Part shown: positions 31,801 through 41,653 of the stretch, piece by piece
Layout of the letters: every line of letters begins with the position of its first letter
How positions within the stretch are numbered: position 1 is the stretch's first letter
Assembly (NCBI GenBank): GCA_013368325.1
Contig: JAACJK010000235.1
Location: 1 to 64,000, forward strand
Length of the DNA stretch: 64,000 nucleotides
Direction: 5' to 3'
Origin: Ephemerocybe angulata
Lineage: Eukaryota; Basidiomycota; Agaricomycetes; Agaricales; Psathyrellaceae
Notes under the pieces: generated by a model
What the model saw: the letters and a program-made list of their open reading frames with translations, nothing else
The model's database searches: none
Told to the model about the DNA's origin: nothing
Made by a program: the position numbers and the translations under genes

Positions 31801-32240
31801 TTGCAGTCGAGAATCAACGATCGAGAGTTTGTAGATGTCGAGCGGCCATTTCCCTCGCATCTCGACCTTCGACATCGCCGTTTGTGTGCTCAGTCCAAAT
31901 TGGAGGGAATCGCATCTGCGGTGCCTGAGAAAGATAGCACAAAGTGAGCATACAAGGACCATCCGAACGCGATCTAGCCACTAACCTTGAAGCTTGACCG
32001 CAGGATGCAGGTAATTTGAAGGCGGGAGGACGGAAGGATGGAGAGGGGAGCGAGGGTGGAAGAGGGATTGGCGGTAATCGAGCGCGAGGGAGGCGCAGAC
32101 TTGGCGTAACGGCAGAAGGGGAAAGTGCCCTGGATGGCTGCGTGGGAGTGGGAAGAAAGGGAGGACGCGTGCGATGAGATGGACGCAAAGAGGGGAGAAA
32201 GCGCGAGATCGGACGTGTATGTAGCGTAGCGTAGGCAGGC
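31801..32240. other. Spacer before the third SMC6/HP block
   Basis: No gene is supported. The right edge abuts the duplicated block at about 32,241. Confidence 0.4.
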
Positions 32241-32358
32241 CAGTCCCTGCTTCATCGTGTTGTACCCGCGTGGGCTTTGGCGAGGCGCGCCTCTCGCTGC
32301 CCGAGTCCGAGTCGTCGCTGGCGTCGCTCTGGACTGCGGCGGCCTGTCGCTTGGGCAT
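32241..32358 (-). pseudogene. SMC6: SMC6 exon 1 scrap (copy 3)
   Basis: About 39 codons of SMC6 exon 1 are present (MPKRQAAAVQSDASDDSDSG ... VQHDEAGT) before similarity to the longer copy ends at about 32,241. It reaches a little further into exon 1 than copy 2, so the two breakpoints differ. Confidence 0.8.
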
Positions 32359-32516
32359 GGTCGACGTGGTTAATGACAAGACGCGTCGGGGCGTTTGCCA
32401 GCCTTTTGTTTGGAGTGTTTGGAAGGACGCGTCGATGACATACATGTGCAAATAAGGTAACGCGAGATGCAGAGGTGATGGGGTTAGGTTTATCTTGGAA
32501 GGTTCAAGGCGCCGTC

Positions 32517-33713
32517 ATGTTGTGCGCTGCAGTGAGCGTTTCGTTTCTCTTCTTATCGAGCTTGTACTTAGGAGGATTAGAGGATCTCAGCCCGACAATG
32601 GCTTCATTCCCTGTACAACGTCCGGCACAATACCACCCTCGCTCTTCCACCCATCGAGAAACGCAAGATCCCAAGAACAGTTGGACTACCTGGAATCGGC
32701 GTCGGACAAACCAGGCTCGGAGACGAACTAGGGGTGCGTACCACCCACCCCACCCCATATTCCACTAACCCTCCCCTCACAGAAAGGCCTCATCTCCTCC
32801 TTCACCCCCGACCGCCTCACACTATACGACTGGATCGACGCCCACGAAAAGCCCGTCATAACGCCCTACCTCAACCCCAAGCTCCTCATGCGCTTCACGA
32901 AGGGCCCCTACCTGCACCGCATCTACTACGGCCACGCGCAGAACTTCCCGCCCAACACCAAAGGCTTCCTCTACTTCCACAAACCCACTCTCAACCCGCA
33001 CATCGCGTCAGGCGCCATCCGCTTCAGACTCGTGCCTTCCCCGGACCCTAAACTGTTCGACCAAGGGACGGACCTCATCATGGAGCGCACCGGCCTTCCC
33101 TGGGAGATGCCTCTCATACACTTACTAACGTCCCCGTGCCACTGGGCTTTGTACGACGCTCTGCGCGTGGACGCGGCCGTGCCGCCAGCCGTCGACCACC
33201 AAGTCCGCGGGATGCTGCCTAGAGCGATGCTCACGGGCCGCCGGTGGACAGGCCAAGTCCTCTCATCCATCCTGGACCCGTTCTACGTCGATTTCTCGCT
33301 TATATCGTTCCGCTTTGCGATCCTGGAACCTGACCGCATAGCCCACATTGACAAGGCGCACCGCTGGATGACGACGCACCGCTGGAGCGAGAGACCGAAG
33401 GGGGTTCCTTTCTCAGGTGCGTTTTCTCCACTGCGCTTAAGGATGTTCTTATAATGATGGCGTAGGTGTTGGTTTGTGTCAATTCGAGATTTGCCCAGGG
33501 GCGAAGGAGCGGGAGGACCCGAAACTCGTCGTGCGGTTGCTCAAGTACTTGAAACCGCCAAATCCGGCAGACCGATACAAACAAAGGGAAGGGGAACTCA
33601 TCCAGAAAGTAGGGCTCCATGGTTTGAAGCCTGTTATGAGGTCTGTAGATATCCTCACTTCATATTCTCTTCGTTTGCTCGAAGAACACAGGAGATGTCA
33701 CATCACGGAGTAG
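32517..33713 (+). CDS. HP-family protein (copy 3, full length)
   Basis: Unknown function. Exons 32517-32531, 32581-32733, 32783-33416 and 33466-33713 join to 349 residues. The sequence is almost the same as copy 2, with a two-codon insertion in GLPGIGVGQTRLGDELG and changes such as NVRHN for SVRHN. The gttcctttctcag donor region and the 49-nt last intron are shared. It is divergent from an SMC6 exon 1 scrap, so it retains the ancestral bidirectional promoter although its partner is gone. It looks intact and could be expressed. Confidence 0.75.
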
Positions 33714-33721
33714 CACGGTCA

Positions 33722-34439
33722 GTACACAATATACTTGAGCGGAGATTCTCCTCAACTTCGTTGTCGAAGCGATACGACGCACTCAGCGCTAGGCCACACT
33801 GGGTGTCGCCACTGACCCTCCTTACATCTTTCACAACACACGCCGGCGGGGTGGTACCTGCTGAACTATTCTCACAAGCCACGATCGATGCCAGCAAACC
33901 GTTCACCCAGACCAGTTGAAGTCTTTCGCCAGCGAAGAGCCAAATTGTCGATGGACGAAGCCGCTTAATATCAGCTTCATCTCTCAGGCAGAGAAGCTGG
34001 AAGGAGAGCGTCAAACAAACTCTCTTGGAACTAGGCCTGGCATTCATGGGCTAAAACAACGTCTGGAGTCTGTCAGGTAAGTACGACTTTAAAGTTTCTC
34101 ACTGGACCGTCATCGCTCCTCCTGCCTCTCTATATCGAGCTTCCTTGCTATCTGACATATCTGCAAAGACTATCCATTCAACCACACAGACCGAACGAAG
34201 ACGTTATCCATGCGCTTTCCCAGCTTCCCGGATAACGCCAAGTTGAACTTGCTTTTACTGCTGTCAGCAACACCTGGGAATTCAGGCCTCGGGCCTCAGG
34301 TTTAGACGGCCGGCCGCTACGTTCACTAGCTAGTGAACCGGCGACCTCTTGAATTGAAGAACATCCCTCCCTGTTGGGTAACGGATCTCAGAAGGACGAT
34401 CGCCCACACTTCTCAAAGGTTTTGAAAACCGATACTCCC
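33722..34439. other. Intergenic region
   Basis: No gene is supported. A perfect 18-bp palindrome lies at 34,321-34,338. Short Ser/Thr/Pro-rich frames here look accidental. Confidence 0.4.
34321..34338. repeat. Perfect 18-bp palindrome
   Basis: The sequence gttcactagctagtgaac is its own reverse complement. It sits in a gene-free stretch, with a second short palindromic patch (ggccggcc) just upstream. Its function, if any, is unknown. Confidence 0.6.
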
Positions 34440-34668
34440 TGCTGACTCGAGAGGCTGGATTGTCTTCTCAACTCGACGTGCAACTTGAAGTGCAGCCAAT
34501 GATTATGCATCGATTATGAGTTACATGTACTGAGTCCACTGAACAAAGGGTACGGTACTGGCCCGGACGCCCGACCGCGAGAAGCGAAGAGTTTGTTTAA
34601 CGTCTTCTTCATTCATGACTCTCTGCTCGAACGCTACCAACTGAAATTTCAGAGAAACGGTAGGCTCT
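34440..34668 (-). pseudogene. F-box gene 3' end fragment
   Basis: Read on the minus strand, this matches the last 40 or so codons of the F-box gene at 16,051 (LKFQLVA, then EQRVM, EEDV, LRFSRSGVRAS, QYM/V and a stop) plus about 100 bases of its 3' flank (ctcgagtcagca). About ten bases are deleted after QLVA. Nothing upstream resembles an F-box gene, so it is a scrap left by duplication. Confidence 0.8.
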
Positions 34669-34774
34669 GGAGGTTGCTTGAACGTTGGAAAGTCAAATTA
34701 TTCATCCATCATTAAAGGGACTGTCTTTATGGGGGGAGCCGCCTGCAACACATTAGGTATGTGAATATGCAAGT

Positions 34775-35653
34775 TCAATACGGTATAAGACCTCCTACCA
34801 TGAATTGTTTGAATGCTTCAAAGCATTGCAGAAGGAGCCTCCTATTTCCCAAGGGAACCATACCCCGGCTGGAGAGAGTTCGAGCAGGCGGTACGAATCT
34901 GTGAACGATGGTTTCGTTTTCAGGGAATCTGCCACTTTCTACGGCCATTGCGAGGTCCCTATTAATCGTTATTTTATAGAATTTTACTGCCGTTCCGGCT
35001 ATCGTGATGCCAGGGAAGGTTTGGGACTCGAGCTCAGAATTTGTGACAACATCACATATTTTGCTATTTTTCCAAAATGCGCCAATCGCTTGTGCAATGA
35101 GCTGCGCCTCAGGATCGACGGGGAAGGCATAGTGCTACAGGGACTGAGGTTATTGAAGGGGTTCAGAGGTCTAAAAAGGTCGATGCATGCAGCATACCCT
35201 GTCTTCCTGAACAAGGAGGATGTACTTGTAAGCATCCGAGTTTTGTCGCTCAATGATAGTAGCATCAGCTGTCGCGTCCACCAGGCCATCCTCCATGCAG
35301 AACGTCATATCCTTCCGAGTGTGCAAGACACGTCGGCCGTCGTCGTCGTCGTCATAATCTAGCATCCCTAACAGAAACACGGCAAAATCAATGGCGCCGG
35401 AGGATTCCCCCAGCGGGAAATTCATTGCATCTTCAAGATATGCAAAAAAGTGTCTGACAGTCTTGGAGAGGGGGCCGGGCGGTGCCTTCTCATGGTTCCA
35501 AATGATGGGCGATATGTTTTTTGGGATAGGTAGGTCTTCTGTGCCGAAGAAATCTTGTGTATCTTGGAAGACGACCTTGATGTTGAATTCCGTCATTTCA
35601 CATGAAGTTACCCATTTGCTGCTGGACCTCGGGTAGTCGCTGAGATCTGGCAT
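34775..35653 (-). CDS. Unknown protein of a multicopy Agaricomycete family
   Basis: The two exons are 35653-35198 and 35134-34775, joined in phase 0 across a 63-nt intron to give 271 residues. Visible blocks are NIKVVFQDTQDFFG, FFAYLEDAMNFPLGESSGAI, LLGMLDYDDDDDGRRVLHTR, KYILLVQEDRHYAFPVDPEA, QLIAQAIGAFWKN, FPGITIAGTAVKFYKITIN, and an end RRLLLQCFEAFKQFM. From memory, the LLVQED ... DPEPQLIAEAI ... MLGT pattern is common among uncharacterised proteins of mushroom genomes. The alternation of strands and helices with a conserved QED recalls nuclease-like folds, but no catalytic set is proven. It starts at the first ATG and diverges from the HP-family gene at 36,181. Confidence 0.65.
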
Positions 35654-36180
35654 CGTTGTGAGTGTTAAGTGGGAAGAGCTGGGTGTTTCAGTGGCAAACT
35701 GCTGAAACCTTCTGTGAGCTCAGCTCCACGGCACCACCTTGCCCCACTTGGGCAACCACTTCTGCCCGGCAATGGCCTGTTGTTATCTGTCATACTTATT
35801 GCTACCACCACCCTCACCATGTCCCCATGCGACGGTCTCGAGTTTTCGGATACCTTCGTCGCATGACGGTTAACCGTAATCGCACAACTGTAATGCCTAC
35901 TTCAAGAAGGCGCAAAACTGAAGTCTGAAGCGAAGGAGAAGCGGCCGGGAAAGGCCATAGCGGAACGGACGAACTTGAACGAGCGTCGAGCGCTTGTTTG
36001 GCTTGTGGGAATCTTTTGTCGCGTCAGAAACTCACGCGCGGGAATACAACTTTCAGACTCGAACGCCTACCATTACGCACCATGCTCAGTAAAGTATGTT
36101 ACAAAATCACCTTGGGCCCTATAACGAGTATCTAAAGATCCCCTTTAGCGCTGTCCTGTACGTTTGCCGCAAAAGCTGCA
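35654..36180. other. Divergent promoter region
   Basis: This is about 0.5 kb between two genes transcribed away from each other. A stretch near 35,840 (cgagttttcggataccttcgtcgc) is shared with about 20,670. No ORF is supported. Confidence 0.4.
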
Positions 36181-37397
36181 ATGCTCGAGTTCAGGGTGCC
36201 CCGGGGCGCTATCCCCAGGTTGGCTCCCAGCTCGTCAATGTCACTCATTCCCGGTACGGTCGAGCTCTCTTCCCCGAGGCACGTTAACTTACATACCTAT
36301 AGAATCCAAACCGTATAGTCAGCACTGGCGTAGTCCCACCGAAAACGCGTCACATCCAGACATCCGCGACCAATGCCGCTTTCCCATATCCCCCTCCCCC
36401 CGGGGTAAAGCACATCCTTTCAACGCTCAACCCTACCAAACTTATAGCCACCGACTACGTGGACCTGAGCAAACGGAAAGCTCTAGGTCATACCCTGCAG
36501 TTAAATCAAACGGGGGCCGGTGTAGTCGTTCGGTACAAAGCACGCCACCCCTTTCCACCAAGCACCCAAGGGTTTTTCTATTTCCATCGGCCCACAACGA
36601 CTACGGAAATCGTAGACCAGGATACGGGAGAAGTTCGCAGGGAGGCGCGGCATGGGCATGTTCTTTCCGGCCAGCTACGTTTTCGAATGGTGGACACGCC
36701 CGATCCAGCACGCTTTGAAGAAGGTGCCGACCTCCCAGGACTCGACGGACTACCATGGCATATTCCCCTTGCCATAATGCATCAATACCCCATCTACGAA
36801 AAACTGCTTCCCCACATCCTTTCCCCCCAAGAACTCCTGGACATAGACGCTTTCCTCCAGAGAGCTCGGCTGCACCCGAAGCATTTGAACGCTATCTCCA
36901 GCCGAACGGGCTTCATCTTGGAATCCGTCCTGGAACCGTTTGTCCTGGACTTCAGCAAAGACATAGAAAAGGTCATCCTCCTTGACCCCGACTGCGTTGC
37001 AAAGATAACTTTCAAGAACATGTTCACAGTTCAGCCTCGAGATGCGGGCGCCGACTATGTACCACAGTCGGGATTCAGCCGCTATTCAGGGCAAGGGCTT
37101 GTCCGCTTCGACCTCGTCACTTCCATACGGGTGAAAAAAGACCCAATAACAAAACTTTCTGCAAGGTTGCTGAAGTGGATCGTCCCTCCCAACCCGGATG
37201 ACACCGTGTTTCAAGAAGAAGGAGAGCTCTTAAAGAAGTTCGACCCTTCGACCGGGAAGGAAAGGGTCTGGATGGCGAAAAAGGGCGACTTCATCCCCGC
37301 TGCATCTTTTAAAGTACTCGAGGACACGATCAAAGTTGTCGAAACAATCGACCCCGCGGACTGGGTCCGTCAATCAGTCAGTTGCACCTCTTGCTGA
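36181..37397 (+). CDS. Divergent HP-family member (copy 4)
   Basis: Unknown function. Exons 36181-36253 and 36319-37397 give 383 residues. The part after residue 60 aligns with the other HP copies: KHILSTLNPTKLIATDYVDL, YKARHPFPPSTQGFFYFHRP, GQLRFRMVDTPDPARFEEGA, GLPWHIPLAIM, FILESVLEPFVLDFSK, ARLLKWIVPPNPDD. It carries extra residues in the loop after FYFHRP and a longer C-terminus. The divergence is much greater than among copies 1-3, so it is an old paralogue and not part of the recent block duplication. The first exon (MLEFRVPRGAIPRLAPSSS) is the weakest part of the model. Confidence 0.65.
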
Positions 37398-37438
37398 CGA
37401 GCGCTTCTCTAAGACTCACACTTTGTCTAGGTTAAAAA

Positions 37439-38641
37439 TTAAAACCACGAATTATCATTTATGACCCTTGGATAACCTAGATTCTCCGCCTTCTGGCCTG
37501 TCCTTGGACGCTGCAGCAATCCCGAGAATACATCTCTTTCTAAATACTCTGCCATCACCCTCTCCTCCACCCCACTCAACCTGATAAGTGGGCAGTACGT
37601 CAATTTCCTTAGAACTGCACCACTCCTTTCCAGAAATCCTACTAGTCCCTTCCACCCAACCACGTCTCCTCGTCCCAACGGAAAGGTCCACTGCGGTCCG
37701 AAAGCTCCCTCGAGCCTCCCAAACCCGCGCTCCAGGACGAGCTCTTGTAACACCGGTGTCCTGTAATCCTGAAAGAATGTTGGGAGCGCCATGTACTCGT
37801 CATGATATCCGATCCTGGCAATCTCCAATTTTGCGAGAACAATTGGGCATCCTGGTTGGCGATGCGAGGGGAGTCCCCCAGGGACCCATCTCTGGATTGT
37901 CAGTTCCCTCAGCTCTGCACATTCGCTCAGAACTCTTTCCGCCATCCCGTCCGCGACAGACGCCAGTGACAGCGAGGTAAGCTGCCTGAAGGGCACGTAC
38001 CCCATGATATCTGCATCGACGACACTCCTCCACGACGCCATCGCCAATTTGGGGGACGAGGAGAACCGCCTGCAGATATCGTGCACGGGGGGCGTCGAAC
38101 CCGGTTCGCCCACCCCCGCATCCGTAGGCACCACCTCGATATCGAACGCAACCATACTATTGAGCGGCAACTTCTTCGTCACAAACTCTCCGTTCTGGAA
38201 GAGGAAGCACGCCGTGTGCTCGGAGAGCGAGAGCGACACCCGCCCCCACCGTCCGCACGCCGAGATGGCCGCCCCCAGCACCGCCGAGAGCTCGCGCCGC
38301 GGCTCGTGCGGTCGTCGTTGGAGGAAGTCGTCGTGGATGGAGAGGCTGAGGACGTGCGGGGCGCTGCGGGCGATCCAGAGCTCGAATATGTGGGCGTCGC
38401 GCGGGCGGGGGTCGCGGACGTCTGCCCAGGCCCATAGGTCCGGGGAGGAGAGGGCTATGGAGCGCCAGTGTCGACAGACGACGGCGAGATGGATTGGTGT
38501 GGAGAAGGAGGGGGATCGAGGGTAGGACCCGAAGTGCAGAGAGACGGGACTTCGTCCGGGGGCGTGGGTGGTTGGTTCGGGTTCTCCGACGTAGAGCGTG
38601 AAGATCCTGTGGAGAAGCTCGGACGGGAGGCGGGATATCAT
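37439..38641 (-). CDS. F-box protein
   Basis: This single-exon protein of 400 residues starts at the ATG at 38,641. The F-box is at the N-terminus, MISRLPSELLHRIFTLYVGE, followed after a Pro/Ser loop by HLAVVCRHWRSIALSSPDLW, the standard pattern in mushroom F-box proteins. The C-terminal part has leucine-rich segments (PFRQLTSLSLASVADGMAE, ELRELTIQRW, VLAKLEIARIGYH). It should act as an SCF substrate adaptor in nucleus or cytoplasm; the target is unknown. It converges on the HP-family gene, with the stops 41 bases apart. Confidence 0.8.
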   Translation of the reverse strand: MISRLPSELLHRIFTLYVGEPEPTTHAPGRSPVSLHFGSYPRSPSFSTPIHLAVVCRHWRSIALSSPDLWAWADVRDPRPRDAHIFELWIARSAPHVLSLSIHDDFLQRRPHEPRRELSAVLGAAISACGRWGRVSLSLSEHTACFLFQNGEFVTKKLPLNSMVAFDIEVVPTDAGVGEPGSTPPVHDICRRFSSSPKLAMASWRSVVDADIMGYVPFRQLTSLSLASVADGMAERVLSECAELRELTIQRWVPGGLPSHRQPGCPIVLAKLEIARIGYHDEYMALPTFFQDYRTPVLQELVLERGFGRLEGAFGPQWTFPLGRGDVVGWKGLVGFLERSGAVLRKLTYCPLIRLSGVEERVMAEYLERDVFSGLLQRPRTGQKAENLGYPRVINDNSWF

Positions 38642-40199
38642 CGTAGTTCGGCTTGGCAATGCGTCGTATGAGTTTCCTGTCAAAGGTATAGGCTATCAGT
38701 AGGCTGCTCTGTCGGGGTTCCTCAAAGAGTAGTCAGTCAGTTGTCCGGGTCTGGTTCACCAGGGCTGGTCTTGAATGCTTTTATACCAGATTTCAACTTC
38801 GGCGCCTTTCCGAAGCTTGATATGGCCCCCATTGGGCAATATAGCCAGACCGAAGGCCCGCTGACTACGCATTGCTGTGATTCGAATACAACACCGTCAC
38901 CCATTAGTTACGAACGAAGGTCCAGATGGACACAAAGCCGACCGCCATAGCAGTGGAACGGCGCTGTCGCGACCACTCGTATTCTTTGCCTGCATCGCCC
39001 GGCGAATAAAGAAGATCGCTGTGGGCGCGCAGACCACAATAGTGTGGCCACGAGCTTCCAACGTTGTTTGTTGTTGAAGATCTGGCGGTGGGCGCTTATC
39101 AAACTTCTCGCTTGATCACCGTGGTCTGGGGAAGGCACGCATTTGGCTGCATTCGATGACACGGTTTGACGTTTAGAGAAGCAAGAGGTCTGTTGGGCCG
39201 TGCTTCGACCTCGCTTAGGCCACGTTGCGCGTTGAAAAGGGCAAAAATCGTTCTTAGATGCTCCCGAAATTAAGCGCTTGGGGCCCGTGCCGTCGGAGTC
39301 CAGTCAAAGTAGCTTGGTCTTTGGGATGGTGATTTCCTCTGAGGGTAGGGAGGCTTCTGTGGGGATATGGCGCAGACGAATGTAGACTCCGAACTACTCC
39401 AACAGGTTATTATCAGTGCTGAGACGGGAGAAAACCCTGGCTAAAGGAGGAATCTACAACTACATCAAGGCTCGTGGGCTGGCTAGTCGTAATCTCTGAT
39501 ATTGCGTGGATTGACTAGATAAAAGCACAGATCGTTGTACCACTACCACGCCCGGGGAGCGTGTCTATGCAGCGATTATGAGCTCATTCGAAATTCCATC
39601 CAGCTCGGAGGTTTGATTCCTAACTCCAGTGGCGGCTCGAGCTCCGCAACGAGGCGAGGGTCGCTAATGCGGCGATTGTACGAAACAGTCTTATTATTAC
39701 GCCACTACATGAGGGGAAGGGCGAGACCTCAGTTATCTGGAGCTGTCTACTTGGGATATACCAGTATATCTACCCACGAGAATTCGTTCCACTGACATCG
39801 GTTTAATCCTTCACCTCTTTCTGCGCGAGGCTGTCAATGATTGGAATCTAATGGGTTGAGCACTGTAACATCACCAGCGGTAGCCCTCTGGGACGATGCT
39901 GCAGGTGATTAGAGGCCCCAAGTCGCCTGCGTCACCCTCTGTAAGAACCTGAGTCCTTTGAAAGCTGGCCTCGAAGAGCGTTATCCAGCAGATTCGGCCC
40001 GCATCAAGCTGAGATAACGGTTGTGGGCGGGCCGCCAGGGCGCTTGATCAGAGGAACGTGTCGAGGTCAAAGCCTTCTTCTACTAAACCCACCACATCAA
40101 GCCGACGACAGGTACTCAGCCTCGCTTCGGTCTATCTTAAGAAGGCAGTCATAGACAGTCACATCTCTCAAGGTTGTTGCAAGAACCCGATATCATCAG
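38642..40199. other. Gene-free region
   Basis: About 1.5 kb without a supportable gene. Short frames have no family signal, and possible splice sites do not connect into a long frame. It lies between divergent F-box genes and must hold both promoters. Confidence 0.45.
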
Positions 40200-41582
40200 A
40201 TGCACAGTGTAGAGCAGCGCTCGCCCTGGGCCGCCCTCCCAGTAGAGATCTGGCTGCATGTCTTCAGAGTGGTCAATCGGTCATCGGATGACTCTCTCTA
40301 CCCGCCCGAGGAAATAGTGGAGTGGCTGGCGTATAAAAGCTCCCTTACGCACAGGCGCTTAAAGCAGGCAACAGTGAGTGCTTTAGTCGTCATATATTCG
40401 CTTGAACCACCGCCCACGCTGATCGCACCTGTTTCGTAGAAAACGAAGCGTGCTGCTGTCCGAGTGTGTCGAGAGTGGAATACAGTGCTTACACCCCTGC
40501 TGTACGAGCACGTTATACTGCCCCATGTGACATCGTTCCAGCGTGTCCTCAGAACGATGACTGAGAGGCCTGACCTTGGCGCCCACACACGAAGGCTCGA
40601 TCTCTTTCTCGAAGACTTCGACACCGACTCCAATCTCAGCCTCTTCCACTTCCCTGCTGCTCTGGAGACCATCTTCAAAGCCACAGCCAACCTCCAGACT
40701 CTCGTCGTTGCACCTGTAGCCAACATCTACAGATCTTACTACTTCACACCACTTGAAGTCGGGAAATCCCTCTTAGCAGGCGCCTCTCCTTCCCTGGAAT
40801 GCATCAGATTTCTCTTCCAAAAGGATATCGCATTCAGCCTTCGCCAGATGCGTTTCAAGATCTCAGCCTGGGCTGAATTCGTCTCCGCTCATCCGAACCT
40901 CACGTCCATCCAACGCCCATACACCCGCGCCCTGCGTCCGGATAGCACTACGCCTTGGGCGCCTCAACCACCCTCAATCCACTCGCAGCACTCCAGCGTC
41001 ATCATACCCCACATGTGCGATGTCGACGAGTCACACACCGAGGATCCTGCTGTGCAGGACTTGCGGCTAGTCCTCAACGCTGACAATATGTACCAGTTAG
41101 CCGTCGTCGGGGCAGCGGGACCACAACCCCCCTTGACGAAACTTTCAGTTCTCCGAATTTTTGGGGCGCATGTCGTTTCTGCACATTTCGTGTTCGAGGA
41201 TCCGGTCGGGGTTGACGAGAGGTCGCCGCACATTCGGGCGTTCCAAGCTGTTCAGGACGCTTGTCCGAATCTTCAGGAGCTGGGATGTGCATTTCAGTGG
41301 CTTGAGGCGGTCAGGTTGGAAACCACGTTTCCCCTCGTGCACACACTCATGATACAGCGAATCGGAACCCGCTATCACCACGCATACTACCGCCACATGC
41401 TCAATTTCATATTACAGGGAAAGAAGCAGCTACCGAATCTAAAAAGGATTTGGTTCCTCGACGAACGAAATGTTTCTTATATGGAGCGACATAAAGGGGA
41501 GTTACAGCTAGACAGCTTCGTCTCGCAGCTGGGGCACGATGGGATTGCCGTTGAGAGTTGGGAAGATTCGAGGCGACTCTGA
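40200..41582 (+). CDS. F-box-like protein
   Basis: Exons 40200-40373 and 40440-41582 are joined in phase 0 to 438 residues. The N-terminus SPWAALPVEIWLHVFRVVNR is an F-box start, and the domain continues across the intron (KRAAVRVCREWNTVLTPLLY). The rest is a leucine-rich surface domain with a WAEFVSAHPNLTSIQ motif and a C-terminal LNFILQGKKQLPNLKRIWFL. The intron inside the F-box region is 66 nt. By family it is an SCF adaptor. It converges with the minus-strand F-box gene that ends at 41,654. Confidence 0.75.
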
Positions 41583-41653
41583 TTTTCTGTAAAGCTATAG
41601 ATGGCGTACCCGTCTCACACACGACTTGTACCTTCTTTTCCAGCGAATGACGC

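Larger units (their letters stand above)
32241..33721 (+). repeat. Duplicated SMC6-start/HP block, copy 3
   Basis: This is about 1.48 kb, nearly identical to 22,774-24,234. Like copy 2 it ends eight bases after the HP stop codon (agcacggtc), after which the flanks are unrelated. Confidence 0.8.

Noticed and set aside
30330..31817. 495-codon open frame on the minus strand
   Set aside because: It has no ATG at its start, the composition is Arg/Thr/Ser/Pro-rich low complexity, and it mirrors gtcgtc repeats. Splice signals and the promoter support the plus strand.
39535..39660. tRNA-like ggtttgattcc motif
   Set aside because: It has only partial B-box similarity. No A-box or cloverleaf could be folded around it.
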